DNA from: Cyclina sinensis
Lineage: Eukaryota > Mollusca > Bivalvia > Venerida > Veneridae
Length of the DNA stretch: 64,000 nt
Direction of reading: 5' to 3'
Assembly (NCBI GenBank): GCA_012932295.1
Contig: JAAONU010000004.1
Location: 12,152,630-12,216,629 of the forward strand
The position numbers and the translations under genes were made by a program. The notes under the pieces were generated by a model. The model saw only the letters and a list, made by a program, of their open reading frames with translations. It did not search any database and had not been told where the DNA came from. Positions 22,277 to 32,727 of the stretch are shown here, piece after piece (the first letter of the stretch is position 1; each line of letters starts with the position of its first letter).

Positions 22277-23580
22277 TTGAGAGGGAATGGACACTCGAAA
22301 ATTTCAAAAATTTGCTGTCGCGCGCATGCGCTGTCGGTTCTTTAAAATACCTCAATGGCGGATAGTATATGTTTTTGCTTACAGGTTAGTATAATCAAAT
22401 GCTGAAAAAACAACTTACAGTACAGTACGGAGTCTTGCGGAATTAGTAAAATAAATATTCCCATATTGTTTTGATTATCTGGTATGTTATTTTGCAAAGC
22501 AGCCTTTGCTTGAAAAACAATGAAGTCGATACTAAAATTGAATCGTTGTTTTCCTAAATGGCAGAAATTATTCACAAATTCTTGTTCTTTTTTGTTTGTC
22601 AAATTGTTTTAGGGGCTACAAAAAAAAGAAAAACGTATTGGGTTGTCGTCTTTTACTTGTCAGATTGTAGTAATCCTTCCGTTGTTAAGGTAAAAGTAAA
22701 AAAAAAAATATTGAAAAATTCGATGCTTCTTCTTTCTTGCGATTTTTTTTAATTTGAAGATCAGCCCATTTTTGACAAAAAAACCGATATTTTTGTAAAC
22801 TAGGTGCGATCATTGCATGCCAACTTATCGCTAACCAACGATAGATTCTTACCAAAAAAATCGTGGTGAATTGTCGTCTTTAACTCGTCGGCTTGCAAAG
22901 AAAACTTTCGCTGCTAAAGTAAATAAAAGAGATTTTTTTAAAGATGAATGTGTTTTCTTTCTTATTAATATTAAGTTTTGTAAAACAAACCATTATTGAC
23001 AAAAAGACCAATGTTTTTGTAAAACTAGGTGCGAGCATTGCATGCCAACTTACCGCTAACCAACGATAGTTATCGACCGATAGTTATCACCTGTATGTAT
23101 AAGTAATTGGTCATATATCAAATTTTATGGAATTTATTGCGAGCGAAGCCAATAACTTGCTTACAGTTTGTCACGTACGCACGTCGGCAACGTCCTCTGA
23201 AGTCTTGTTAAGACCGTCCTTTCATTTTGATTGACACCTCTAGCGCCCAAAAAAGATGTCGATTGCCTGTAATTCAAGTTGTCACGAAGCTTTTTTCTAC
23301 ATGTACAGTTCAGTTTATAATGCCCGAATTTTATTCTAGCTATTTTGCATAACTCCGCCCACATACCACATGTCTCGCGCTGTTCATATCAAAGAAAATA
23401 AGTCACTTATTTTTTCATACAGATTATTTTATAGGATATATTTTTCAAATTTGAACTGAATATGGCCTCTCTGATTGGATAAGAAACTAGGGCAAACTGT
23501 AATAGGATATACAGGTGAACGCGCGACAGCATATTTTGGTTATTTTTTTCGATAGATAAGGAGTATCCATTCCCTCTCAA
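22277..23580. mobile_element. TTAA-flanked piggyBac-like non-autonomous element
   Basis: The left end TTGAGAGGGAATGGACACTC is mirrored at the right by GAGTATCCATTCCCTCTCAA, with one mismatch in 20. Both ends are directly flanked by TTAA (22273-22276 and 23581-23584). A subterminal GCTGTCGCGCG is also inverted at both ends. TTAA target duplication is the hallmark of piggyBac-type transposition. The interior encodes no transposase, so it would need one in trans. Confidence 0.85.
22620..23070 (+). repeat. ~224-bp direct repeat inside the TTAA element
   Basis: Two diverged copies (about 22620-22846 and 22850-23070) share an ordered series of phrases and end with near-identical GCGA(T/G)CATTGCATGCCAACTT followed by CGCTAACCAACGATAG. 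This is an internal tandem duplication of the element. Confidence 0.8.
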
Positions 23581-23589
23581 TTAAGTCCC

Positions 23590-25510
23590 TGTTCATAGTA
23601 AGTGGAATATTGAATTAATTGGACATAAGCATCTAATTTTCTTTCCTTCTGTTAACCCAGGGCGTTTTAATCGGGTCAGTCACGCCATATAATGCAAACT
23701 GTATTCTTTTGTTTTCTTTTATTGGCGTTTCACGACTTTTTGGTCACATCACGGCGGTCAGTCGACCTAACATGTTCCTGGTTTTCCTACCAGTTTATCT
23801 GATTTTTCGTGGACTTATATGATGCAATCAAATTGGGCAGCTGTTTATATTTGACAGAAGTAATAATACTTGAAAAAGCTGGTCTGACATATAATTATGA
23901 AACATTTTCAAGTGAGTTGAAATGACATTGTTCTTTCGGCCAGTGAAAAAAGTATTAAAATAATTTTTCTAAACAGCATTAACGCGACGTGACCGTGCGA
24001 CCTCATACACGCATCACGGGTATCTTCCCCCTTTTCCAACAAGAAGGGGAAACAACTCGTTTGCTATACGAACTTCTAATCGATTATCGCGTAATCCCCT
24101 TGGAAATTTGTAGGGGATTAGCACTCGGCAGATGCATATCGGCGAATTTCAACATTGTATATACAAAGTAAAAAAAACAACCTTTTTATTTATAAATTCA
24201 TTCATGCAAATAGTCAAACTATTTACAAAATGTGACAATAGGTATTATATTTATATACTTATGTTATTTTTAATTTTTGTTTTCAGCGATTAAATGCGTG
24301 CGATTGCAATTTCATCAATTTCTATTGTACTTGAACGTTTTGGTAACGTTTCTTCCCACCTTTTCTTACACAGCCACACATCGTAAAACTTTGAAAAGCA
24401 GATATCTCTATAAAAGAATATAACCAGAGATTACTTAACATGAAAGCATTTTAGAAATGCATCTCGCGCAAGTGGAATAGACAAAATAAAGCATTTTCTT
24501 TTCATCTATTTAGAATCTCTTTTTTTGCCGATTTATATAAACAGTGTTTTGAATGAAAGCAAATAAGTTCATGGCAGCAAGGGTTCTTGTCTCACCTTGA
24601 AGAAAAGAATGTTGTCGTGTTAAGACAAACACAAAAAGCGACATCATAGCTGCAGATACAATATGGTATTAAGATTGTCGTCTGCTTTAGTAGTAACTAA
24701 CAACACAATATGTCTATTTAAAGCGTTATTTATAGATATTTTGGGACCAGGCGTTGTTATCCGCATAATTTTAGAATATGTGCTGAATACGATCTGAGGG
24801 TCAAACACAAATGTTACTTAGAAAATATTAAAATGTTCGATTAAAGTAATTTACTACTGTTAGAAGGTAAATAGAGGTAGTTTCGACTGTACTAATTAAA
24901 AAGCTGAAACCATGATTATAGACTTTGTACACATGAAAGGGAAAAAATAAATATTACTCCTAAGTCACATCTAATATATCATTTGCATATTTCCCGACGT
25001 CAGTCAAACAGATACCAAAATCTTAACATCCCAAAATAACGTCATCTGACATTGTCATGTCAGACGACTTTTTGTTAGGTAACCTATGTAATTTTCTGTA
25101 GATTTTTTTTCAAGCAGCATTACAAATGTACCAATATTTGATTTAATTTTAGATCTAATTTTAACTTCGACATTTTAAATGCAGCCCACTTTATCTCATT
25201 TCTTTTATGTTTAAATGTAAACATCAACAGATATCCTGCTCTAAACTAAGACAGCTTTCAGCCCGAGGTTTAAATTTTGTATCCTGACTTAAATGCCTGA
25301 TGTTACAGGTCAACTGCGCATGACGACCACAGACCTCGTGCAGACGTGCTTGTCAAGTTATCTCTGTGTCACGGAGATGTAGCAAGTGCGTTATGGGTTC
25401 AAAGAAAAGGTTAAAATAATCAAATACTGAAATTGATGTTCACAGATTCAATTTACCGACAATAGAAATGTTGTTTGATATTTCAGTAACACTTAGCAGT
25501 AACAAGAGAA
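23590..25510. other. No gene recognised
   Basis: AT-rich unique DNA with short open frames only. The 'ccttggaaatttgtaggggattagca' string near 24095 repeats that at 21810, suggesting a shared dispersed repeat end. Nothing else can be supported. Confidence 0.45.
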
Positions 25511-25516
25511 ACAAGT

Positions 25517-28073
25517 TCTAGGATTTGTGGTTTCAGACAAGAAGTTTTTTAAAGTTTTGCCTATATAAGCCCATGTAAAATCAATTGAACCCCGGACGGG
25601 GCCAAATTTGACCCCAGGGATATAATTTGAACAAACTTGGTAGATGTGTACTAGACAATGCTACATACCAAATCTTAAAGGGATACACAAGCAAAATTAA
25701 AACTGATATTATTTGCTCAAATCAATTTCAATATGGAGAACTTTAAACTCCCAGTATGTTTGTAGTGAAATGCGGACTTGAACATAAATATTTGAACGTT
25801 CTTTAACAGAAAGTAAAACGTGAACGAAATCACCGAGTTATTTTTAAATAGGTCACGTGACAAAAACAACCAATCATCGTTCTCTCGGGTTGCTTTTTGC
25901 CGTAAATCAAGTACTTCAACCGTCCAATCATTCACTGCAAAATTTAGCGCGAAATCTAAATTTTCTATCTAGACCCATGTGGGTCAAGTTCGGAAACCAC
26001 CCGGTTTTTATTTTAAAAAGAGGAAACCTTTGTCACTCGGACTGATCATTTTATTTATTTCGATCACATTTAGAGTATATTGACAGAAGACCCTCGAGGC
26101 AGGGCCTAATTTGACTCTAGGGGTATAAATTGAACAAACTTGATAGAGGTCCACTAGACAATGCTACATACCAAATCTTAAGGCTCAGGGCCTTGTCGTT
26201 CCAGACAAAGAAGATTTTCAAAGTCTTCCCAATATCAGCCTTTGTAAAATCAATTGACCTCCGGGGACAGGGCTTAATTTGACTCTAGGGGTATAATTTG
26301 AACAAACTTGATAGAGGTCCACTAGGCAATGCTAAACACCAAATCTTAAGGCTCAGGGCCTTGCGGTTTCAGAAATGAAGATTTTCAAAAGTTCCACTAT
26401 AAAGGCTTATGTAAAATGAATGACTCCGAGGTGGGGCCAATTTTGACCCCGGAGATTTAATTTGAATAAACTTGGTAGAGGTCCACTAGACAATGCTACA
26501 TACCAAATCTTAAGGCTCAGTGCCTTGTCGTTTTAGACAGGAAGATTTTCAAAGTCTTCCCAATATAAGCCTATGTAAAATCAATTGACTTCCGGGGCAG
26601 GGCCAAATTTGACCCCAGAGGTATAGTTTGAACAAATTTGGTAGAAGTCCACTAGAAAATGCTTCATACCTATTCTTAAGACTCAGGGCCTTGTGGTTTC
26701 AGACAAGAAGATTTTCAAAATTTTCCGTACATAAGCCTATGTAAAATCAATGACCACGGCGATGGGCCAAATTTGAACCGAGAGGTATAATTTGAACAAA
26801 CTTGGTAGAGGTCCACTAGAAAATGCTTCATACCTATTCTTAAGACTCAGAGCCTTCTGGTTTCAGACAAGAAGATTTTCAAAGTTTTCCCTACATAAGC
26901 CTAGGTAAAATCAATGACCACGGCGTGGGGACAAATTTGAACCCAGAGGTATAATTTGAACAAACTTGATAGAGGTCCACTAGACAATGCTACGTACCAA
27001 GTCTGAAGGCTCATGGACTTGCGGTTTCAGACAAGAAGATTTTCAAAGTTTCCCTATAAAGGCCTTTGTAAAATGAATGACCCCGGGTTGGGGCCAAATT
27101 ATACCCCTGAGATATAATTTGAACAAACTTGGTAGAGGTCCACTAGACAATGCTACATACCAGATCTTCAGGCTCAGGATGTTGTGGTTTCAGACAGGAA
27201 GATTTTCAAAGTCTTCCCAATATAAGCCTATGTAAAATCAATTGACCCCCGGAGCAGGGCCAAATTTGATCCCAGAGGTATAGTTTGGACAAACTTGGTA
27301 GAGGTCCACTAGAAAATGCTTCATACCTATTCTTAAGGCTCAGAGCCTTGTGGTTTCAGACAAGAAGATTTTCAAAGTTTTCCCAATAAGCCTATGTAAA
27401 ATCAATGACTACGGCGTGGGGCAAAATTTGAACCCAGAGGTATAATTTGAACAAACTTGATAGAGGTCTACGAGATAATGCTACGTACCAAATCATAAGG
27501 CTCAGGAGCTTGTGGTTTTAGACAAGAAGATTTTAAAATTTTCCCTGAATAAGCCTATGTAAAATCAATTGACCCCGGGGGCAGGGCCGAACTTGACAAC
27601 AGAGATATAATTTGAACAGACTTGGTAGTCCACTAGATAATGCTATGTACCAAATCTTAAGGCTCAAGCATTTGTGGTTTCAGACAAGATTTTCAAATTT
27701 TCCCTATATAAGCCTATGTAAAATCAATTGACCCCCCCCCCCCACAAGCGGAGCCAAATTTGATCCCAGAGGTATTATTTGAAAAACTTGGTAAGAGGTC
27801 CACTAGACAATGCTACATACCAAATCTGAAGGCTCAGGGCATTGTGGTTTCAGACAAGAAGTTTTTCAAAGTTTTTCCTTTCAGTTGTCATAGCAACCAG
27901 ATTTCTTGATGGAATTCTATTCTTTGAACAATTTAGTAGAGCAATATACAAGGAATATCCCAGGCATGTTTTGTCAATGTTGGCTTAGCGGTTTAGGGGA
28001 AGAAGTTGTTCAAGTCAAATTGTTGACGATGCACGACGGACGCTGTACACTCTGTACTCAGGTGAGCTAAAAA
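25517..28073 (+). repeat. Long array of ~165-bp monomers ending in GGTGAGCTA
   Basis: About a dozen copies of a ~165-bp unit follow one another. Landmarks are AAGCCTATGTAAAATCAATT, CCAAATTTGACCCCAGAGG, GGTAGAGGTCCACTAGACAA, ACCAAATCTTAAGGCTCAGG and CAGACAAGAAGATTTTCAAA. The array ends in a unique tail closing with CTCTGTACTCAGGTGAGCTA, the same tail as at 45.1 kb. A non-monomer stretch (25680-26085) interrupts it. There is no coding capacity. Confidence 0.9.
25685..26085. other. Unrelated insert within the 165-bp array
   Basis: After '..accaaatcttaaaggg' the monomer is interrupted for about 400 bp and resumes at 'attgacagaagaccctcgaggcagggcc', skipping part of a unit. I found no clean inverted termini, so this may be a deletion-insertion. 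The open frame at 25857-26045 has no recognisable product. Confidence 0.5.
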
Positions 28074-28880
28074 GTAAACACTACTTATACTATCATTTTT
28101 TGCATTTCTGCCATGCATAGTAACAACTTGGTTGTCTTCGAAAGTTTGGCAAGGTTTAGTACGTCACTACCTTGCTAGAACTTGTCGCTCAGCTTTCGGC
28201 AGTAATATACAGCAGGGCAATCAAACTAGCGTTAGAGAAAAATAATTTGAGCAAGAAAAAATCTGTTCATATCCGGCACTATAATATATAACTATAATAT
28301 ATGTTAACGTTATTATTTTCTATTCTGTTTCAGGGAAAGTCTAAAGAAAAGAATGTTAGAACAGACTCAGAATCAGTCACGCCAAAATGGCTGCCCTTCA
28401 GATCACCCAATCGTAACAACTCAGCTGTCTCCGATAACTTCGTATAAAAAGACTTCGTATCTAAGTGTATGAATACACCAAATGGTAATTTGTCCCGGGT
28501 ATATAAAAATATAAACAAACATGGTCGAATTCATGCAGGGTTTGTCTTGTGCATTTTAAATAATGAAAATAAATTTTAATTTAAAGCATGAACAGGTAGA
28601 TGATTTAAGAAATGTGTTCAGTATAGCAGACACCACTTGAATTATAAAAATAGTCCAATATGGCGCCTACCACATTTTTCCGAGGTGACTTATATAGTAG
28701 TCGCCATTCTAGATACATTAAAATTACAAAGTCCATGATGAATATAGATATTTTTTTACAACTCTTTAGGGCTATAGTTATTCCAATACGGAATATTGGT
28801 AAGCTAAGCCAGTGGATTAAAAATTATTTTAGTAAGACATCAACGGGTTTTCATATGATGAAGTTTTCTGAAACAAAACG
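28074..28880. other. No gene recognised
   Basis: Mixed AT-rich sequence between the monomer array and a reverse-transcriptase remnant. Part of it (from about 28660) is in an open frame leading into that remnant, but upstream residues are not recognisable. Confidence 0.4.
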
Positions 28881-28884
28881 GTTC

Positions 28885-29106
28885 ATGCCACGGAACTTCT
28901 TTCTCATCTATGTGAATGATAATGCTGTTTATCAGAAACCAGGACATTATTATTTGCAGATGACTGTTCTCTTGCTCTGTCCTCTGTAAATACTGATATT
29001 AACGAAACAAAGTTAAACTCTGATCTCCAGTTGGTAAATTCTAATACTTCCAAAACAGAAGTAGCAGCATTTACATTACTGTCTTTTGATAACAGTGATA
29101 TCAGGT
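28885..29106 (+). pseudogene. Non-LTR reverse transcriptase fragment, frameshifted
   Basis: One frame reads FFLIYVND, the helix segment just before the catalytic box in jockey/CR1-type reverse transcriptases. About 12 codons later a different frame carries TLLFADDCSLALSS, with the F-A-D-D catalytic box at 28953-28964, and stays open through TKLNSDLQLVNSN and KTEVAAFTLL to a TGA. The two pieces are joined by a frameshift near 28945. Only this ~75-residue part is present. Orientation is +. Confidence 0.75.
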
Positions 29107-29124
29107 GACGTGGATAAGGTTGAA

Positions 29125-29480
29125 AAAGCCAAGGTCATGCCGAAAACTTGATCACTGAGGCAAAACTCACAATTTATATAGAGTCACCCAAGTAAGAATT
29201 GTACCAAATCATTTAAAGATTGGCCTGCAATTTGACGATCTTTCTTACGGATTGCACTAAAATTCACAATTTATTAATAGTCGCCAAAGGAGGAATTGTG
29301 CCAAACTATTTTACATTGGCCTGCAGTTTCTAAAAAGATATATTGACATATAAGGAAAATAAGCCCCATCCCTGTGGCTATGTTTTTCCATGGACTGCAA
29401 TAAATTTCAAAATTTCTAAAGGGTGATCCAAGAAACACTTGTGCCACATTTTTTTCAAATTGAACCTGCAGTGGACAATT
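29125..29480. repeat. Degenerate ~130-bp direct repeats
   Basis: Three diverged copies share 'aaa(c/t)tcacaatttat', 'gtc(a/g)cc(c/a)aag..gaattgt(a/g)ccaaa' and 'ttggcctgca(g/a)tt'. They directly follow the reverse-transcriptase remnant and may be its 3' untranslated tail. Confidence 0.5.
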
Positions 29481-30009
29481 GATTCAGTAAGGTTATTAGG
29501 AATTCATTATGCAAAGAAAGTAAAACTCAGACCTTCATCTTTTCAGGTTTACAAATAGTAAATAAGATATTTTAAATATTCACAGTTTTGTGAATAAGCC
29601 ACTTTGTAATAATCCAGTACCATACACAGCAAATGAGCAACAACAATTAAATATACATGTTTAATAAATGGCCCTCTTTAAATAAAAAATCTATTTTAAT
29701 ATCAGTATCAACTGAGAAACTGAGATTAAATCATATACCTTTAACATCAATATATTTGATCAACAATGGATAAAATATACCTATAAAATATCTATAACTG
29801 GATATAAAGAAATGTAAATTGTAGAAAATTTCAATTCAACATGAATATCAATATCACATGAAATTTGGATTTGCTTATGTAAAACATACAGCATTAATAG
29901 CACCACATAAAATACAGTTATGATACCCCCTTCATGGAAGAATGTATTGACACTGCTATCCTGAGAACTAAATAAAAAAGAAGAAAGTGAAATTATGAGC
30001 ACAAAATAA

Positions 30010-31310
30010 AAAGACTGTTTGGATAATTGGGATCCTTGTGTTTTAGGCACTACACAAAAAGCTGGAGAGGGACATTATGAGCAGCAAATAAAAAGGCTGT
30101 TTGGATAATTGGGATCCTTGTGTTTTAGGCACTAGACAAAAAGCTGGAGAGGGACATTATGAGCAGCAAATAAAAAGGCTGTTTGGATTATTGGGATCCT
30201 TATGTTTTGTGCACTACACGAAAAGCTGGAAAGGGACATTATGAACAGCAAATAAAAAGGCTGTTTGGATTATTGGGATCCTTGTGTTTGAGGCACTACA
30301 CAAAAAGCTGGAGACGGACATTATGAGCAGCAAATAAAAAGGCTGTTTGGATTATTGGGATCCTTGTGTTTGAGGCACTAGACAAAAAGCTGGAGAGGGA
30401 CATCATGAGCAGCAAATAAAAAGGCTGTTTGGATTATTGGGATCCTTATGTTTGAGGCACTACACAAAAAGCTGGAAATGGACATTATGAGCAGCAAATA
30501 AAAAGGCTGTTTGGATTATTGGGATCCTTGTGTTTTGTGCACTACATGAAAAGCTGGAAATGGACATTATGAGCAGCAAATAAAAAGGCTGTTTGGATTA
30601 TTGGGATCCTTGTGTTTGAGGCACTACACAAAAAGCTGGAAATGGACATTATGAGCAGCAAATAAAAAGGCTGTTTGGATTATTGGGATCCTTGTGTTTT
30701 GTGCACTACACGAAAAGCTGGAAAGGGACATTATGAGCACCAAATAAAAAGGCTGTTTGGATTATTGGGATCCTTGTGTTTGAGGCACTAGACAAAAAGC
30801 TGGAGAGGGACATCATGAGCAGCAAATAAAAAGACTGTTTGGATTATTGGGATCCTTCTGTTTTAGGCACTACACAAAAAGCTGGAGACGGACATTATGA
30901 ACAGCAAATAAAAAGGCTGTTTGGATTATTGGGATCCTTGTGTTTGAGGCACTACACAAAAAGCTGGAGACGGACATTATGAGCAGCAAATAAAAAGGCT
31001 GTTTGGATTATTGGGATCCTTGTGTTTGAGGCACTAGACAAAAAGCTGGAGAGGGACATCATGAGCAGCAAATAAAAAGGCTGTTTGGATTATTGGGATT
31101 CTTGTGTTTTAGGCACTAGATAAAAAAATTGGAGAGGGACATTATGAGCAGCAAATAAAAAGGCTGTTTGGATTATTGGGATTCTTGTGATTTAGGCACT
31201 ACATTAAAAGCTGGAAAGGGACATTATGAGCAGCAAATAAAAAGGCTCTTTGGATTATTGGGATTCTGGTGTTTTAGGCACTACACAAAAAGCTGGAAAT
31301 GGACATTAAG
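30010..31310 (+). repeat. 82-bp tandem array (~16 copies)
   Basis: The unit has landmarks GGCTGTTTGGATTATTGGGA, TCCTTGTGTTTTAGGCACTA, CACAAAAAGCTGGAGAGGGA and CATTATGAGCAGCAAATAAA. It repeats at 82-bp spacing from 30029 to about 31260. Most copies differ by only a few bases, including TTTTAGGCACT/TTTGAGGCACT/TTTTGTGCACT variants that alternate through the array. Copies at the right edge are diverged (31310-31600). It lies 1.1 kb past the end of the aminotransferase gene. Confidence 0.95.
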
Positions 31311-31600
31311 AGCACTATACAAAAAGACTGTTTGGATCCAGTCATTCAGAGCATTATACAGAAGATTGGAGAATAGAATTATGAGCATCATGATGAAGAA
31401 CTGTTTGGATACTAATGCTTTAGGGTCTCTATGGGATCGATTTTATGAAAATCACCTTGAAAGACTGAACATTTGATACTAGTGTTCTTGGCACTATCAC
31501 TAGGAAAAGCTGGTGAGTGATAATATAAGCACCATATTAAAAGACTGTTTTGATACTATCATAGAGTATTAATATAAGCACCATATTTAAGGACTATTTT
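31311..31600 (+). repeat. Decayed edge of the 82-bp array
   Basis: Phrases such as 'aagactgtttggat', 'agcactatac' and 'attatgagca' recur with irregular spacing and substitutions. This is the usual erosion at a satellite boundary. Confidence 0.65.
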
Positions 31601-32580
31601 CATAGTATATTCAAAAGCACTACACTTGTTGCTATGAATATACATAGAAAACAGAAGGAGAAATTTCGGGACGCAGAAAATCGTTCAGTTTTCAGAAGTT
31701 TCCGGTTTTTACAAGGTCCGGTTTTCAGAAGTTCAACTGTATATTCATCTAAATGCAAAAGATATGAAGGAAACTTTAAATATACTTTTGGCAAGAAAAT
31801 AGCAACTGCATTTTAGTACAGAACTCATTTTTTGCCACAAAGTTGTGACCTGGGAGATTGTTTTATCTTAATACCTATATAACTATATAATAACTTAATA
31901 TCTTAAAGCATCCAGTCAAAAAAATGCACAAAGAATGACAGTTAACAGCTTAACACAATCTTAATGGATGGAAAACTCTGATAAGTCTTGGTAAGAGTTC
32001 TGATCCCTAACTCGAGCCAAATTTGCTTCAGTGTAAAATTTTAAAAATGATATGGCAAAAGAGGATTGCAAGCTGTTACAAGAATATTAAAATAATATAA
32101 AAGATAATCTGGCTGGACCACTTAAGTAAGATACTTAAAAAAGTTCTTTTGCCTCAAGACACAGATCTAGACAAAAGCAAATTGCAAGGTATTTCATGAA
32201 TGATAAAATAACAATTAGATAAGTACAAAATCAGTCAAATGGCTCACTTGATGGGGCAATAACAGAAAAATTCTTAAATTCACTTTGCCTTTAGACACAG
32301 TAATATGAAATTGACATTCTGTACCTGTTCAACTTTTTCCCTTATCTATTACAACAGCATCCTATCTTAAACTACAAAATTTGATACATGGGATATTTAT
32401 TATAATTTCTGCCTCATACAAAAGGATACATTATTTATAACTGGAATGTCTCTTTGTGGTTATAACAGAATTTGGTTGTCTAAAAGTGAGTTTAAAATGT
32501 AAAAAAAATACTATATTTGCAACAAACATCACAGAATGATTTGGCAAGTATGATTCAATCTAACTTTCTGAAGTTAGAAA
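31601..32580. other. No gene recognised
   Basis: AT-rich DNA downstream of the aminotransferase gene. No exon or repeat boundary can be supported. Confidence 0.45.
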
Positions 32581-32587
32581 TGACAAT

Positions 32588-32593
32588 TTTATT
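32588..32593 (-). terminator. Candidate polyadenylation signal for the aminotransferase gene
   Basis: TTTATT on the + strand, i.e. AATAAA on the - strand, lies 135 bases downstream of the stop codon. The position is typical for a short 3' UTR. Confidence 0.45.
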
Positions 32594-32727
32594 ATACTAA
32601 TGTTCATTCCGTAAACTGCATCTTTCTTTTTAATGTCAACTCAGTTGTATCAAGTTCTCTACGGTTCACCTACTAAATAAAAAATTCTAGTCATAAATAT
32701 CATTGTTTATAGCAAACTCCATCCATA

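Noticed and set aside
31168..31476. 102-residue open frame
   Set aside because: It runs across the last 82-bp units and their decayed edge; the protein is itself repetitive.
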